DNA of 36,777 bases, from positions 1-36,777 of the forward strand of contig JAYTCK010000006.1 in the NCBI GenBank assembly GCA_043736515.1, given 5' to 3'. The position numbers and the translations under genes are program-made. The notes under the pieces are model-generated. The model ran no database searches. It had not been told where the DNA came from and saw only the letters and a program-made list of their open reading frames with translations. Position 1 is the stretch's first letter. The number at the start of each line of letters is the position of its first letter. Shown here piece by piece: positions 21,756 through 31,000 of the stretch. The stretch is from MHLP01 sp043736515 (GTDB lineage Bacteria; Patescibacteriota; Minisyncoccia; Phycocordibacterales; UBA6899).

Positions 21756-23123
21756 CTAAAATTCGAGCTCGACTTCGGTGTTGGGTGTGGGCACAACGGC
21801 GTCGAGACCAACGTAGTCACGAAGGCGCTGGGCGAGGAACATTGAGCATTTGGGTTCACCGATGGTCACAAAAACCTTCTTGAGCGTTTCTTGCCCTCCT
21901 GCAGCAAACTCAACAAGATGATCCATGTCTTTGTGTCCCGAGTACCCGTGCAGTGTCGCAATCTTAGCGCGTACTACCATATCTTCACCGTTCAAACGGA
22001 TCTTATGTACCCCCTCAGAAAGCAGGCGTCCCGGAGTGCCGACCGCCTGAAAACCCGGAAGAAGTATCGCGTTATTGGGGTCTCCGCCATAGTGCTTCAC
22101 ATGGTGGGCAATACGTCCGCCATTTAACATTCCTGAGCCTGCCATGATGACTTTCGGACCTTTTGTCTCCCATATTGCCATCGACTCATGTTTCTCCTCA
22201 GTAAAAAAGAGTCGGGGGAACTTGAAGACGTCGTCGCCACTCTTGATAATGTGCTGTGTGTTTTGGTTAAAGTATTTATCGCTTCTCTTGTATACTTCGG
22301 TCGCTTTTATCGCGAGTGGCGAATCAACAAATATCTTTACGTCGGGAAGCTTATGGTGTTCAACCATTTCGTTGAGTTCAAAGAGCAGCTCTTGCGTACG
22401 CTCGATCGAAAAAGCGGGAATAAGCAGCACTCCGCCACGAGCGACTGATTGCATGATCATCTGCCTAAGCTGCTCTTTGCGCTCATCTCTTCCCTCGTGG
22501 TTGCGGTCGCCATAAACGGATTCCATTAATAAATACGTTACCCCCTCTATCGAATCTGTGTCGCGAAGTAGCGGCGTGGGGGAGTTGCCAAGATCGCCGG
22601 TGAAGACCATCGTCGTGCCGTTCACCGTAAGAAACATCATCGCCGAGCCGAGCATATGCCCCGCGTCCTTAAACTCACAGCGCACACCTTCGATAAGTGC
22701 GAATGGTTCGTAGTATTCGTGCGTACGCCACAGCTTCATAGTATGAATGACGTCAGACTCAGCATAAATGGGGTCGCGGCCGTCCCGCGTTGCTTCGCGC
22801 TGGAGAATACTCACAGTATCGTGGAGCATTAACTGCGCGAGCTCTTCGGTTGGCGGAGTGGAATAGATAATCCCGTGAAAACCTTCGCGAACGAATTTTG
22901 GAATTCGTCCGATATGATCGATGTGCGCATGTGTGACCAAAAGGATATCTACCGAAGACGGGTCTATGGCAAACTTCTCACGATTGCGGTCATCGGCAAA
23001 CTTGTCTCCCTGATAGAGACCGCAGTCGATCATAATGCGCTTCCCTCCTACTTCAAATAAAAAATTTGATCCGGTAACGGAATCGACTGCACCAAAAAAA
23101 CCTACTTTTGCCTTGGTTGTCAT
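21756..23123 (-). CDS. Beta-CASP metallo-beta-lactamase-fold RNA nuclease-like protein
   Basis: 455 residues. The fold and motifs match CPSF73/RNase-type beta-CASP proteins, zinc nucleases acting on RNA: THAHIDH (64-70), DAGHMLGSA (153-161), TGDLG (175-179), motif A ESVYGDR (201-207), IPAFSIERTQELL (235-247), the GSGMLNGGR loop and LHGYSGHKD (391-399). It lacks the long C-terminal domain of RNase J. The start overlaps the previous gene's stop as ATGA, indicating translational coupling. A TATAAT 8 nt before the ATG is part of that gene's coding sequence and may or may not be a promoter. Confidence 0.87.
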   Translation of the reverse strand: MTTKAKVGFFGAVDSVTGSNFLFEVGGKRIMIDCGLYQGDKFADDRNREKFAIDPSSVDILLVTHAHIDHIGRIPKFVREGFHGIIYSTPPTEELAQLMLHDTVSILQREATRDGRDPIYAESDVIHTMKLWRTHEYYEPFALIEGVRCEFKDAGHMLGSAMMFLTVNGTTMVFTGDLGNSPTPLLRDTDSIEGVTYLLMESVYGDRNHEGRDERKEQLRQMIMQSVARGGVLLIPAFSIERTQELLFELNEMVEHHKLPDVKIFVDSPLAIKATEVYKRSDKYFNQNTQHIIKSGDDVFKFPRLFFTEEKHESMAIWETKGPKVIMAGSGMLNGGRIAHHVKHYGGDPNNAILLPGFQAVGTPGRLLSEGVHKIRLNGEDMVVRAKIATLHGYSGHKDMDHLVEFAAGGQETLKKVFVTIGEPKCSMFLAQRLRDYVGLDAVVPTPNTEVELEF

Positions 23124-23536
23124 ATGATTTTATTATACCCCCTCCACAAGAAGAATGCTGTGGCGAGCACGGCTCCAATCATGTCATTTACAAAGTCGCC
23201 CAGCGTGTCTGCAAGATCGTTGTCGGCAAGAGCAATGCTGGCAATACCGTGATCCACCCCGAACTCAAATAATTCCCAAAGGAGTCCGATACACATGGTT
23301 AATGCGAGCGCGAACACAACAACAAAGAATGGGGTTCGATCCTTCCGCTCCACAAGAGAGGAGTGGTAATAAGTAATTAATCCAAAAAGTGCGATCCAAA
23401 AACCACCGATTATGTGCATGGGTATGTCGAACCAAGGGAGGTGATAATAAAGATTAAGGTGAACAGCAACTGCATTCACCCCCCAAATAGCAATAATCAG
23501 AGCAGCCGCGAAAAGTGTAATTCGGCGAGATTTCAT
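23120..23536 (-). CDS. Four-helix membrane protein (YjdF/DUF2238-like)
   Basis: 138 residues with four membrane helices. Conserved-looking polar residues in or near helices are WFDIPMHIIGGFW, LLWELFEFGVDHG and DLADTLGDFVNDMIGA; this D-H..WE..E..D-D pattern resembles the YjdF/DUF2238 group. Function is unknown. The stop overlaps the beta-CASP start (ATGA), and the upstream ORF's stop directly abuts this ATG (TAA-ATG), so the three may form one operon. No Shine-Dalgarno. Confidence 0.65.
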   Translation of the reverse strand: MKSRRITLFAAALIIAIWGVNAVAVHLNLYYHLPWFDIPMHIIGGFWIALFGLITYYHSSLVERKDRTPFFVVVFALALTMCIGLLWELFEFGVDHGIASIALADNDLADTLGDFVNDMIGAVLATAFFLWRGYNKII

Positions 23537-23809
23537 TTAGTTTTGTTCATGGTAACAAAAAAATACCGCCGGGTCGAACATGTATAGGACTTCCAGAAAC
23601 GGATGAGATTCGCGTTTTTCCGCCCGAACGATCTCAGAGAAGCGTACGGGTTGGTACCGCTTCCTGAGTCGTTTGGGAGTGAGGAGCGGGATGGGACCCG
23701 CTCTGCAAGACTCATTGAGGGCTTTTGTCTTCAAAAGACCCAATGAGTGGACAGTTCCTGTAAGGAAAAACACGAAGATCGCCGTTTGTGGAAGTACTAA
23801 AAAAAACAT
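23537..23809 (-). CDS. Possible small protein, start buried in a terminator hairpin
   Basis: 90 residues: a hydrophobic N-terminus (MFFLVLPQTAIFVFFLTGTV), then a basic part (LLTPKRLRKRYQPVRFSEIVRAEKRES) and an aromatic C-terminus. Its stop TAA directly abuts the ATG at 23536, typical of coupled genes. However, its ATG (23807-23809) lies inside the terminator stem of the structured RNA upstream, and the T8 run encodes Phe-Phe. The region also has short hairpins. It may be a real gene controlled by that RNA, or spurious. No Shine-Dalgarno. Confidence 0.35.
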   Translation of the reverse strand: MFFLVLPQTAIFVFFLTGTVHSLGLLKTKALNESCRAGPIPLLTPKRLRKRYQPVRFSEIVRAEKRESHPFLEVLYMFDPAVFFCYHEQN

Positions 23810-23838
23810 CTCGTGCGACTTTGCGCTACGAGATGTTT
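23798..23838 (-). terminator. Terminator of the structured RNA
   Basis: ACATCTCGT-type 11-bp stem (23804-23814 with 23828-23838) plus an inner GCG/CGC helix, followed by T8 on the minus strand. Confidence 0.85.
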
Positions 23839-23957
23839 CTTTAAGATAACGTATTCGGATGCAACCTAATTGTTCCAGGTGGGCAACCTCAACCGATAAC
23901 CCTCGGGTTATGGTGATTCGGTCAGCCCGGTTGCACGTTTAGGGTTTTTCCGAATAC
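23798..23957 (-). ncRNA. Structured RNA of unknown class, about 155 nt (sRNA or riboswitch-like leader)
   Basis: On the minus strand a TATAAT (23964-23969) predicts a start near 23957, the first base of closing helix P1 (CCGAATAC/GTATTCGG, 23950-23957 with 23851-23858). Inside are P2 TGCAACC/GGTTGCA (23929-23935 with 23860-23866), P3 GGGC/GCCC (23925-23928 with 23881-23884), P4 ACCGA/TCGGT (23918-23922 with 23892-23896) and P5 (23906-23910 with 23897-23901) with a tetraloop. An 11-bp terminator stem (23804-23814 with 23828-23838) and T8 follow. I checked for SRP, RNase P, 6S, tmRNA and common riboswitch signatures by eye and saw none. The terminator covers the ATG of the next ORF. Confidence 0.65.
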
Positions 23958-23963
23958 TCACTT

Positions 23964-23969
23964 ATTATA
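23964..23969 (-). promoter_or_regulatory. -10 element of the structured RNA gene
   Basis: A consensus TATAAT preceded by TTGGTG. No good -35 is at 16-18 bp. Confidence 0.6.
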
Positions 23970-24031
23970 CACCAAATATCCCCACGCAATCCACAGGATA
24001 AATGTGGCTTTATACAAGACTTTTACACGAC

Positions 24032-24040
24032 TTATCCACA
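24032..24040 (+). promoter_or_regulatory. Perfect DnaA-box 9-mer TTATCCACA
   Basis: It lies between the structured RNA gene (23798-23957) and the rod-like fold at 24109-24286. A degenerate relative (CAATCCACA) is at 23987-23995. The copy at 7135-7143 shares the longer AACTGTGGATAA. Confidence 0.5.
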
Positions 24041-24108
24041 GTTCACCACGTAGGTCGGAGTAAGATTGTTTTAGCGGGCAAATAAACCCACAGTGCGGAT
24101 TACGACAG

Positions 24109-24286
24109 CGCGGTTCAGTTTGGGATGCAATTTGAATGCGGAGGAGTCGCAGTGCCCCTGGGGTTGGAGACTGCTCCTACCCCAGGGGTGAGCGACCAAA
24201 TTTTCCTTAGTGGTATTCCGCTTAGGAAAATGGAAGTACCCTCGTGGCACACCGACAAATTCAAAGTGTGCCCAAAATGGACCGTG
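24109..24286. other. Rod-like self-complementary intergenic region (possible structured RNA)
   Basis: The gene-free stretch 23970-24299 contains nested complementary segments: CGCGGTTC 24109-24116 with GGACCGTG 24279-24286, TTTGGG 24119-24124 with CCCAAA 24271-24276, TTTGAAT 24131-24137 with ATTCAAA 24259-24265, GCGGA 24138-24142 with TCCGC 24217-24221, GTCGC 24146-24150 with GCGAC 24192-24196, and an apical hairpin 24155-24188 (10 bp, T/T mismatch, 4 bp, ACTG loop). Alternative pairings GGCACAC/GTGTGCC (24246-24272) and ATTTTCCT/AGGAAAAT compete. Strand is uncertain: a TAGAAT at 24302-24307 could start a minus-strand RNA, but no terminator is seen. Confidence 0.5.
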
Positions 24287-24299
24287 GACAAGTAGCAGA

Positions 24300-24908
24300 T
24301 TATTCTAGTATGCCGTCCATGTTGATGTCATAGAGCATCTTCTCGGAGATATTCTTATACGTAATCAAATCCTCCGGCTTAAACCAGATCGCAATTTCAC
24401 GATTTGCTTCGTCAACATGATCTGAGCAATGCACGAGATTGCGTACTGCCCTACCGTCAATACCCGCTATTTCATAAGAATCACTCGTGAGGTCTCCACG
24501 AATAGTCCCCACATCAGAGGTGAGTGGCTCTGTTCCTCCAACAAGCTTTTTGACGACACCAACCGCCTGATTGCCTTCAAGCGACATAATAACGACCGGT
24601 GAGCAGGTAAGAAAATCGAGTAGGCCATTCAAAATATCTTTTCCATACTGAAGTGCAGTTTTGTCGGCCTTACCGCCGTCGCGCTCAATGTCTCCGATAA
24701 TACGACCGCCCACTTTTTCACACCAAGCATCATCTTTGCCGTAATGTGCTGCCGCCTGTGCGCGCGTAGCAAGAATCATCTTCATGCCCACGATCTTAAG
24801 GCCGGTGCGTTCAAGACGTGTCATCACTTCACCCACCAGCGAGCGCTGCATTGCGTCGGGCTTCAAAATTATAAATGTCCGTTCGTATTTAGGATGTGTC
24901 TTTTCCAT
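24300..24908 (-). CDS. ndk: Nucleoside diphosphate kinase with inserted segments
   Basis: 202 residues against about 140-150 for most bacterial NDKs. The enzyme balances NTP and dNTP pools through a phospho-histidine. The core is clear: ERTFIILKPDAMQRSLVGEVMTRLERTGLKIVGMKM, VVIMSLEGNQAVGVVKKLVGGTEP, GTIRGDL and NLVHCSDHVDEANREIAIWF with catalytic His 160. Two insertions are visible: about 35 residues at 63-98 (EKVGGRIIGDIERDGGKADKTALQYGK...) and a shorter one near 143-156. The start has no Shine-Dalgarno; AATAAT lies 9 nt upstream. Confidence 0.94.
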   Translation of the reverse strand: MEKTHPKYERTFIILKPDAMQRSLVGEVMTRLERTGLKIVGMKMILATRAQAAAHYGKDDAWCEKVGGRIIGDIERDGGKADKTALQYGKDILNGLLDFLTCSPVVIMSLEGNQAVGVVKKLVGGTEPLTSDVGTIRGDLTSDSYEIAGIDGRAVRNLVHCSDHVDEANREIAIWFKPEDLITYKNISEKMLYDINMDGILE

Positions 24909-24996
24909 AACAAAAAATTATTGAGTATTCGCCCTATCCTATCAGATAATAGCCTCACCGCAACGCCTCGCATGCACAAACACCGCACACCACCGT

Positions 24997-25020
24997 GTCA
25001 TTGCGAGGCCGCGCAAAGCG
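24997..25020 (+). repeat. Possible fragment of a dispersed GTCATTGCGAGG-type repeat
   Basis: GTCATTGCGAGG followed by a GCGCAAAGCG half resembles short intergenic repeats seen in many unrelated bacterial genomes. Only one copy is in this window. The gap 24909-25099 otherwise shows only a weak GAGTCG/CGACTC hairpin (25029-25050). Confidence 0.3.
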
Positions 25021-25099
25021 CCTACATGGAGTCGGATTCTTATACGACTCTTTTACCGATAGAGCTCAAAAATAAGGTCGCTGACGTGGCTCCAATCTA

Positions 25100-28000
25100 C
25101 TAACTATTTTTCCTAGGGCCATCTTCGAGTATTTTCATGGTATGCGCCCTGCGAAGAAACTGCTCGACTGTCTCACCTTTTACCGGTTCATACCCATTCA
25201 CTCGTAAAAAACCCTGTGCTTTGGTGTATTCAATGATTTTTACAAAAGGGTCGCTTGCGCTTGGGGGTGTAACGAGTCGCTCACCGCGTGCGCCAAATAT
25301 TTCTGCGGCCGGGCGATTCGCAAGTGAGAGCCATGCTGGAGCAGATTTGCCAAACATATCTGTGCCATACAGCCGATCTGTATCTAATTTGAGATAGGAC
25401 TCTGCTCCTCCTTGTGCAAGAGGCAATTTTTGCATCTCTGTGTAATTATTCCAGTTGGCGATATTTTCCGGTGTGAGTGCAGTGAGACGCACGGATGAAA
25501 CTATCTCCGGTATTTTAGCGGGCGCGGTCAAAGGAGTTGCTTCTGTGACTTTTGGAGCTATGGCGACCGGTGTTTCGCGGACCGGGGTGAGTAACTCCTC
25601 GGACTTAATTGGTGCGGGTACCTCGGGGAGTGCGATGCGCGCATCAAGTCCACCATGTTTTTCGAGAATACGACGCATTTCCCCGAGGAGGAGTGGACGA
25701 TTGGCTTCACGCATTGCAAGCTTGAGATGGTCGGATGCTGCAACAATCATTTGCTTTTCTTCCTCACTCTCGGCCATGGCGAGGAGGCCTTTTAGGCTGT
25801 GGAGCACATTTGATTCTGAAGCTGATAGTGATCGTCCGGCATATGCTTCAATCAGGGATGAATCAAAGCTCGAAGATGTTCCGATTATTTCTTTTATTTC
25901 TCCACCTCCCAAAGGTGAAACTGTCTCCGATGGTACTGAAATTACTTGAGAAATTGATTTCTCTACAACAGAGGGTGCCGCACCGAGCGCGCGAGCGCGT
26001 GTGAATAGATCTTGGCCATTCACCTTCTTCGAAAGAAGCACTTCGTTTAGTTTGCCGATATCGATTTTATCTCCTACACCAATGCGCTGCACATCGGTAA
26101 GTCCTATGGACTTCAGTTCTTCCTTTGAAACGCCGCGAATAAAGTTTTGAATAACATTTTCTTGTTGCAGGGGAGTAAGACCTTTCATGATCTGAAGGCT
26201 CTTTTTCATGATATTAGTAAGGTTATCTCCCGCTTTCACTTCATGAATGAGCGTTGCAACGTCTTCACCTCCTTGATGCGGTGCCCCCACCTCTTCAGTT
26301 GACAAAGGAATGCGATGCTCATTCATGATGCGCGCCACTTCGTCATCCGAGAGACGGCTATTTTCCATTGCCTTGAGGAGCGCAGCGTGTGCTGTCGCGC
26401 GAGTGGAATCGTTGTCGGTTGCCTGAAGTGCATTTAATTCCATATCGGATAGCCCCACCTCAGGTTTTCGTCCTGCGCGCTCCATCATCTTGTCGATATA
26501 TGCCTTATTGAGTGAAGCATCAGCCTGAGCTTGCCGTATCGTTTCACTCGTCCATCCGTCACGCTTCGCTGCTTCGATCGCCGCGTTACTTTCAGCAGAT
26601 AGAGGAGATTCGGGGCTTGCCACCTGTGACGGTATTATTTTTTGATCCTCTCCGTTTTGGGCTGTTGGGGGCTCAATTTCGCCCTCATGCTTAACTTCGC
26701 CTTCATACTGATACAGCCCATGGAAGTAATCCGCCATAAATGCACCAGCATAACCAAATCCTGCTCCGTAAAGTGCGGCAGTTTTCATTCGGCTATCAAC
26801 ATAATCCTCTTGGCGTTCTTCAATTTTCTCTTCCTTGTAATCAATAAATGAGTGGAGACGCGTGTGGAGTTCCATATTCCAATGCTTGTTGACTTCAGTG
26901 GCAGCTGCTGCAACACCAAATGCTTTCAAAAGTTCGTAGCGATTTCCGATTGCTTTTTCTCCGCCATAGTCAACTAACCCCCTCTCAATTTTCTCCTTTG
27001 TATATGTATAACGTGCATCAAGTGACTCCATAAGCGTAGTACGTTTTTCGCGGAGCTCAGGCGAAAGATCTGGAGTATCGGGTAGCGCATCGATTTCTGC
27101 CTTAAGGCGATGGATTTTCTCTGTAAGCTTCCCTGCGGGGACAATATTACGTGCCTCCTTGCTTGCATCAGAAATACCGATCTTTGCCAGTAGTTCGCGT
27201 TCTTCAACTTCCGTACGGGCAAGTTTGCGTCCACGAATTCCGCCCACCACCATGCCTGCGAGCGGTGCAGCGACGAGTGACGCCTTAGCAACGACTTGAG
27301 AAGCAGCAAATCCCGCAGCTGTACGAATTGCTCCACCAAGCGCCATCATGCCTCCCCGTGTCTGTGCCGTTTCAAGCACCCACTTTCCCCAAACACCCTG
27401 GTCTTTGATGTCCGCAAGCATTTGTTCGGTTTCGGGGTAGGTATTGAAAAACTGATTAAAGGTCACCTTGCGCTCTACATCAAGGAGGGCGAGCGAAGCA
27501 TGTTCATCCCCCGCCTTAAGACGCTTGAGCTCGAGCATGTCATGACAAGCACGAGTGTATTCTGCTTGCATTGCGGCGTATTTCTTTTGCTCCTCTTCGG
27601 TTGCATTATATTCTCTCCATGAGTGTGGGGTGTTCGAGAATCGTGTCGCTACTTGGTTGAATGCTTCTACCCGTGCAGCATCGGAAGGTGCGAGGTCTGC
27701 TGCAATATCTGTGGTCTTTAAGAACTTGAGCTCGAGTTTTCCTTCGACAATCTCGGCATCAGGACCATCTTTTGCCTGTCGCACCAGCTCTGAAAGAAAT
27801 GCTTTCTGGTCCACTTCACCGGTAAACATCTGACTTGCAAGCTCCTTCTCGCGTTCGTTAATATTTTTGCGTTTCATTAACGCCATGCCGGCTTTTTTGT
27901 AGGTTTCACCCTTTCCTAGCTGAGCCACACCTATCGCAACTTTCCTCCACCAACCACCTTTTTGTATAAATGCTTGTTCCTTATCACTGAGCTTTCCAAG

Positions 28001-31000
28001 CACATTGTATGATTCGCGATACTCACGAAGTGCCTCACCCTTGATTCGGGCACCAGAGTAGTTATTAAGCTGTTTAAGTACGAGCATCTGCTGACCGGGT
28101 GTGAGTTCACGAAATCCTTCTATGCGCTTCAGATCATGTTCTGAAATATTAAATTGCTTTTCGTACTTCTCAAGAGTTTCTTCGGGAATTCCTGTCTCTT
28201 GTGCGATAAGCCGATCGGCAATTTTCTTCCACTTCCCAAGCGGTTCCTCAAGCAAGATCGCACGAATGACTTCCTCTTTATAGCCTTCTTTGCGAAGATC
28301 TTCATAGGCATCTAACCCTTCGCGAAGCAGTGCATGATATTCAGGACCAAATACACGAGCTTTGATCTCATCCGCTTTTTGTACAAATGAATTTGCCGTC
28401 TCTTCATCGAACCCAGCGCTTCGAAGTATGTCCTTGCTGTCACACTTTTTGTCGGCGAGGTAATCATAAAGTCCATTTTCCACCTTTGTGCTGGTAAGCA
28501 TCGCAAATACTTCCTCAAATGATCTCCCATATTTTGCATATGCCAATATCTCATCCTTTGCTTTATATTGCCCCTCAGCGTTATGCTCGCGATAAACTCT
28601 AAAATACTGAGTGAGTGCATTCTCTAGTTTTTCTTCTGCTTTTTGCTTTTCAATTTTTTTCAGGGAGAGCGACGCAGCATCTCCTTCGGCCATTCCCTTC
28701 TCCACTGCGTTTATTGCATTTCTGGCACTTTCCAAAGAATACAGTGGCGTATCGAGATTTCTTTGCTTTTTCCAATCAGAAAGCTGATTTATAGCATGCT
28801 GTTCTTCGTGAAGATAAGCTTCTTTCGAGTATTCATCGAATGGTTTTCCTTGTGCATTTTCGAGCGTGACACAACCGTTCAATCCAGGCAGGATAACATT
28901 TGGCAACATGCAGCCCGCGGAATGCGAGGCTTCTTCGATCATTTCAGGGGTAACATGCGGAGTGTTTTTTAATGATTCACTGCTGCGTGCGAGCGCATAA
29001 TCTTCTAAATCATGCAGTCGCAGATAAAGTATCATTGGTCCTTCGATCACCTCAATCTCACCTTTCGGTTCTACGCCAAATAGTGCGGCAAAAAGCGCTT
29101 TGTTATCAGGATATTCTTCACGCGTTCTGTGCACCGCCTCATGTTTTGCTGCATACCGAGCAAAAACACGCTCGGCAATTTCCTTTTGTGATTTTGTCGC
29201 TGCGAATTCGGCCGCCCGCTCCATGTACAGCTTCACAAACTCTTCTTGTGACATGTCAGGATTTGTACGGATGTCTTCCTCCATTGCCGCTTGCACTCCG
29301 GCCAGTCCTTTCTTCTGCCACATAAGCTTGTCTTTGTAAGCAGCGAGGAGTTGCGGACGCTCTGCCGTTGGTGCTTTCAATATCTTCGCAAGCTCATATT
29401 TCGGATCAAAAAAAGCGAGGTCTTCTTTTTCTTCAATTTTTTCCACCTCTTCTTCAAACCGGAGTTGCCGTATGTCTTCGGAGCCTTCGTTAAATGTGAG
29501 GCCTATATTTCCATACGCATCCCAGTCTATTTTTACTTCTCTTCCTTGCGGCAGAGACCAACCAACGCTGTCATGAATATAGGACTCTTGACCCGTACCC
29601 AACATCACAAAAGCGGGGAGCGCCTTAATTGCCTGGATGAGCGAAGTACACTCCTCTCGCGAAAGCATGGGGTCCTCAAGCTGTTTTATGGCGGCAACTA
29701 CCTCGGGATATTTTTCCTCCAGGTATGCTCGTTTCTGGAGTTCTCGATACAGAGGCGTGCCGCGTGGTGCGTCGGATGTTTCTTTGACGTCATAGGTATC
29801 AATCTCTTCCTCATATGTTTTCTGGGCCGCTTGGCGTACTAATTCATCGCGATCTTCCGGAGAGACTGTGACGGTTGATTTTTGATATTCTGCAATAGCA
29901 TTTTCGTACGTCTCCGCAATCTCACTACGTTCCTGCTCAAGCTCGGTAACCATATTCATATCCCCACTCGCTCTCGCCTCATTCAATTTCTGCATAAGTG
30001 CAGTTTGGTCCGTGAGAAATATTTTCTGAAGTGTCATGAATTTCTCAAACGCGGCTTTCTCCTTTCCTTTTTTCTCTTCGAGTGTTTCCTCGGTTTGTGG
30101 CGAAACATCAGGAGTCACCTCTTGTGTGTCATTTATATCAATAGGCTGAGCTGCTTCCAGGGTCATACGCTCTCCTTCACCTTCGGTAAGTCCAGTACGC
30201 ACTACGTTGTTGTCTATATTATATAAACCGGCAAGGCGTGGGTCGCTCTCTTTGGGTAATTGCGAGGCTTCCATTTCCGGACGAATGAGATTTTTATTCT
30301 TGAGAAGCGCAGTTAATGTTTCTCTCTCGCGGGCAAGATCGGGATCAAGTTCACGATCGTACGTTACTTGGCCTCCCTCAACAGTAAGGAGTGGGGCGGC
30401 TTTTTTCGTGAACATAGAAGTTTTCTCTTCTTTCTTTGTAGGGCGGCCAGATACTCGAGGAAGAGGCTCATCGGTATCGAGACGTAGCGCTTCCGGAGAT
30501 GCGTCGTTACTATTGTAGACGTGGCCATCGTCGCGTACCTCGTATATACCCGTGAGTGGCGGTGCGGTAATGGGTGCTACTTCTTCTGCTTTTTCTTCTT
30601 CAGGTGGTGGGGGCAAAACAGCGTCGTCTTTCTTTTCGTTCTTTTCGGGACGGACGAGCGGAACAACCCGTGCAGGTCTCTCGGGCGCTACAGGCTCGGG
30701 AATAGTAGTAAATTGTTCGAGTTCTCCGTTGATTTGATCAATAATTACTTCCCAGGGACCATCCTTAATGCCATGCCATTTCAAGAGATCGTAATCCGGA
30801 TTCCCTTTGTTGATGACCACTTCTTTCCCAGCTTCAAGTTCGGCGACAAGTCCTTCTTTAAATCTCTGGAGGGATGCAGCCCGATCAACAAACTCGTTAT
30901 ATAGCCCATACGCCATGCCCTTGCGTACACCACTGTCGAGAAGCGCTTGTGTAAAATCCTTCTTTCTCCCAAATGCATCACGATACGCGTCTCGCTCTTC

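Noticed and set aside
23124..23137. Leaderless promoter for the beta-CASP gene
   Set aside because: The TATAAT codes for Tyr-Asn at the end of the upstream gene and the ATGA overlap points to translational coupling; not counted among leaderless cases.
23540..23665. Plus-strand coding-like stretch reading GLPETDEIRVFPPERSQ
   Set aside because: About 40 codons without a start codon or ribosome site, antisense to the minus-strand ORF at 23537-23809; the sense of this region cannot be decided, so I do not call it.
23960..24060. Replication origin
   Set aside because: One perfect and a few degenerate DnaA boxes in AT-rich DNA, but no dnaA/dnaN neighbourhood, and perfect boxes also occur at two other loci, where they accompany small-RNA promoters.
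23798..24299. RNase P RNA, SRP RNA or 6S RNA
   Set aside because: The conserved RNase P core (GAGGAAAGTC type) and the SRP GGAAG-AGCAG apical motif are absent on both strands; 6S cannot be shown without a covariance search.
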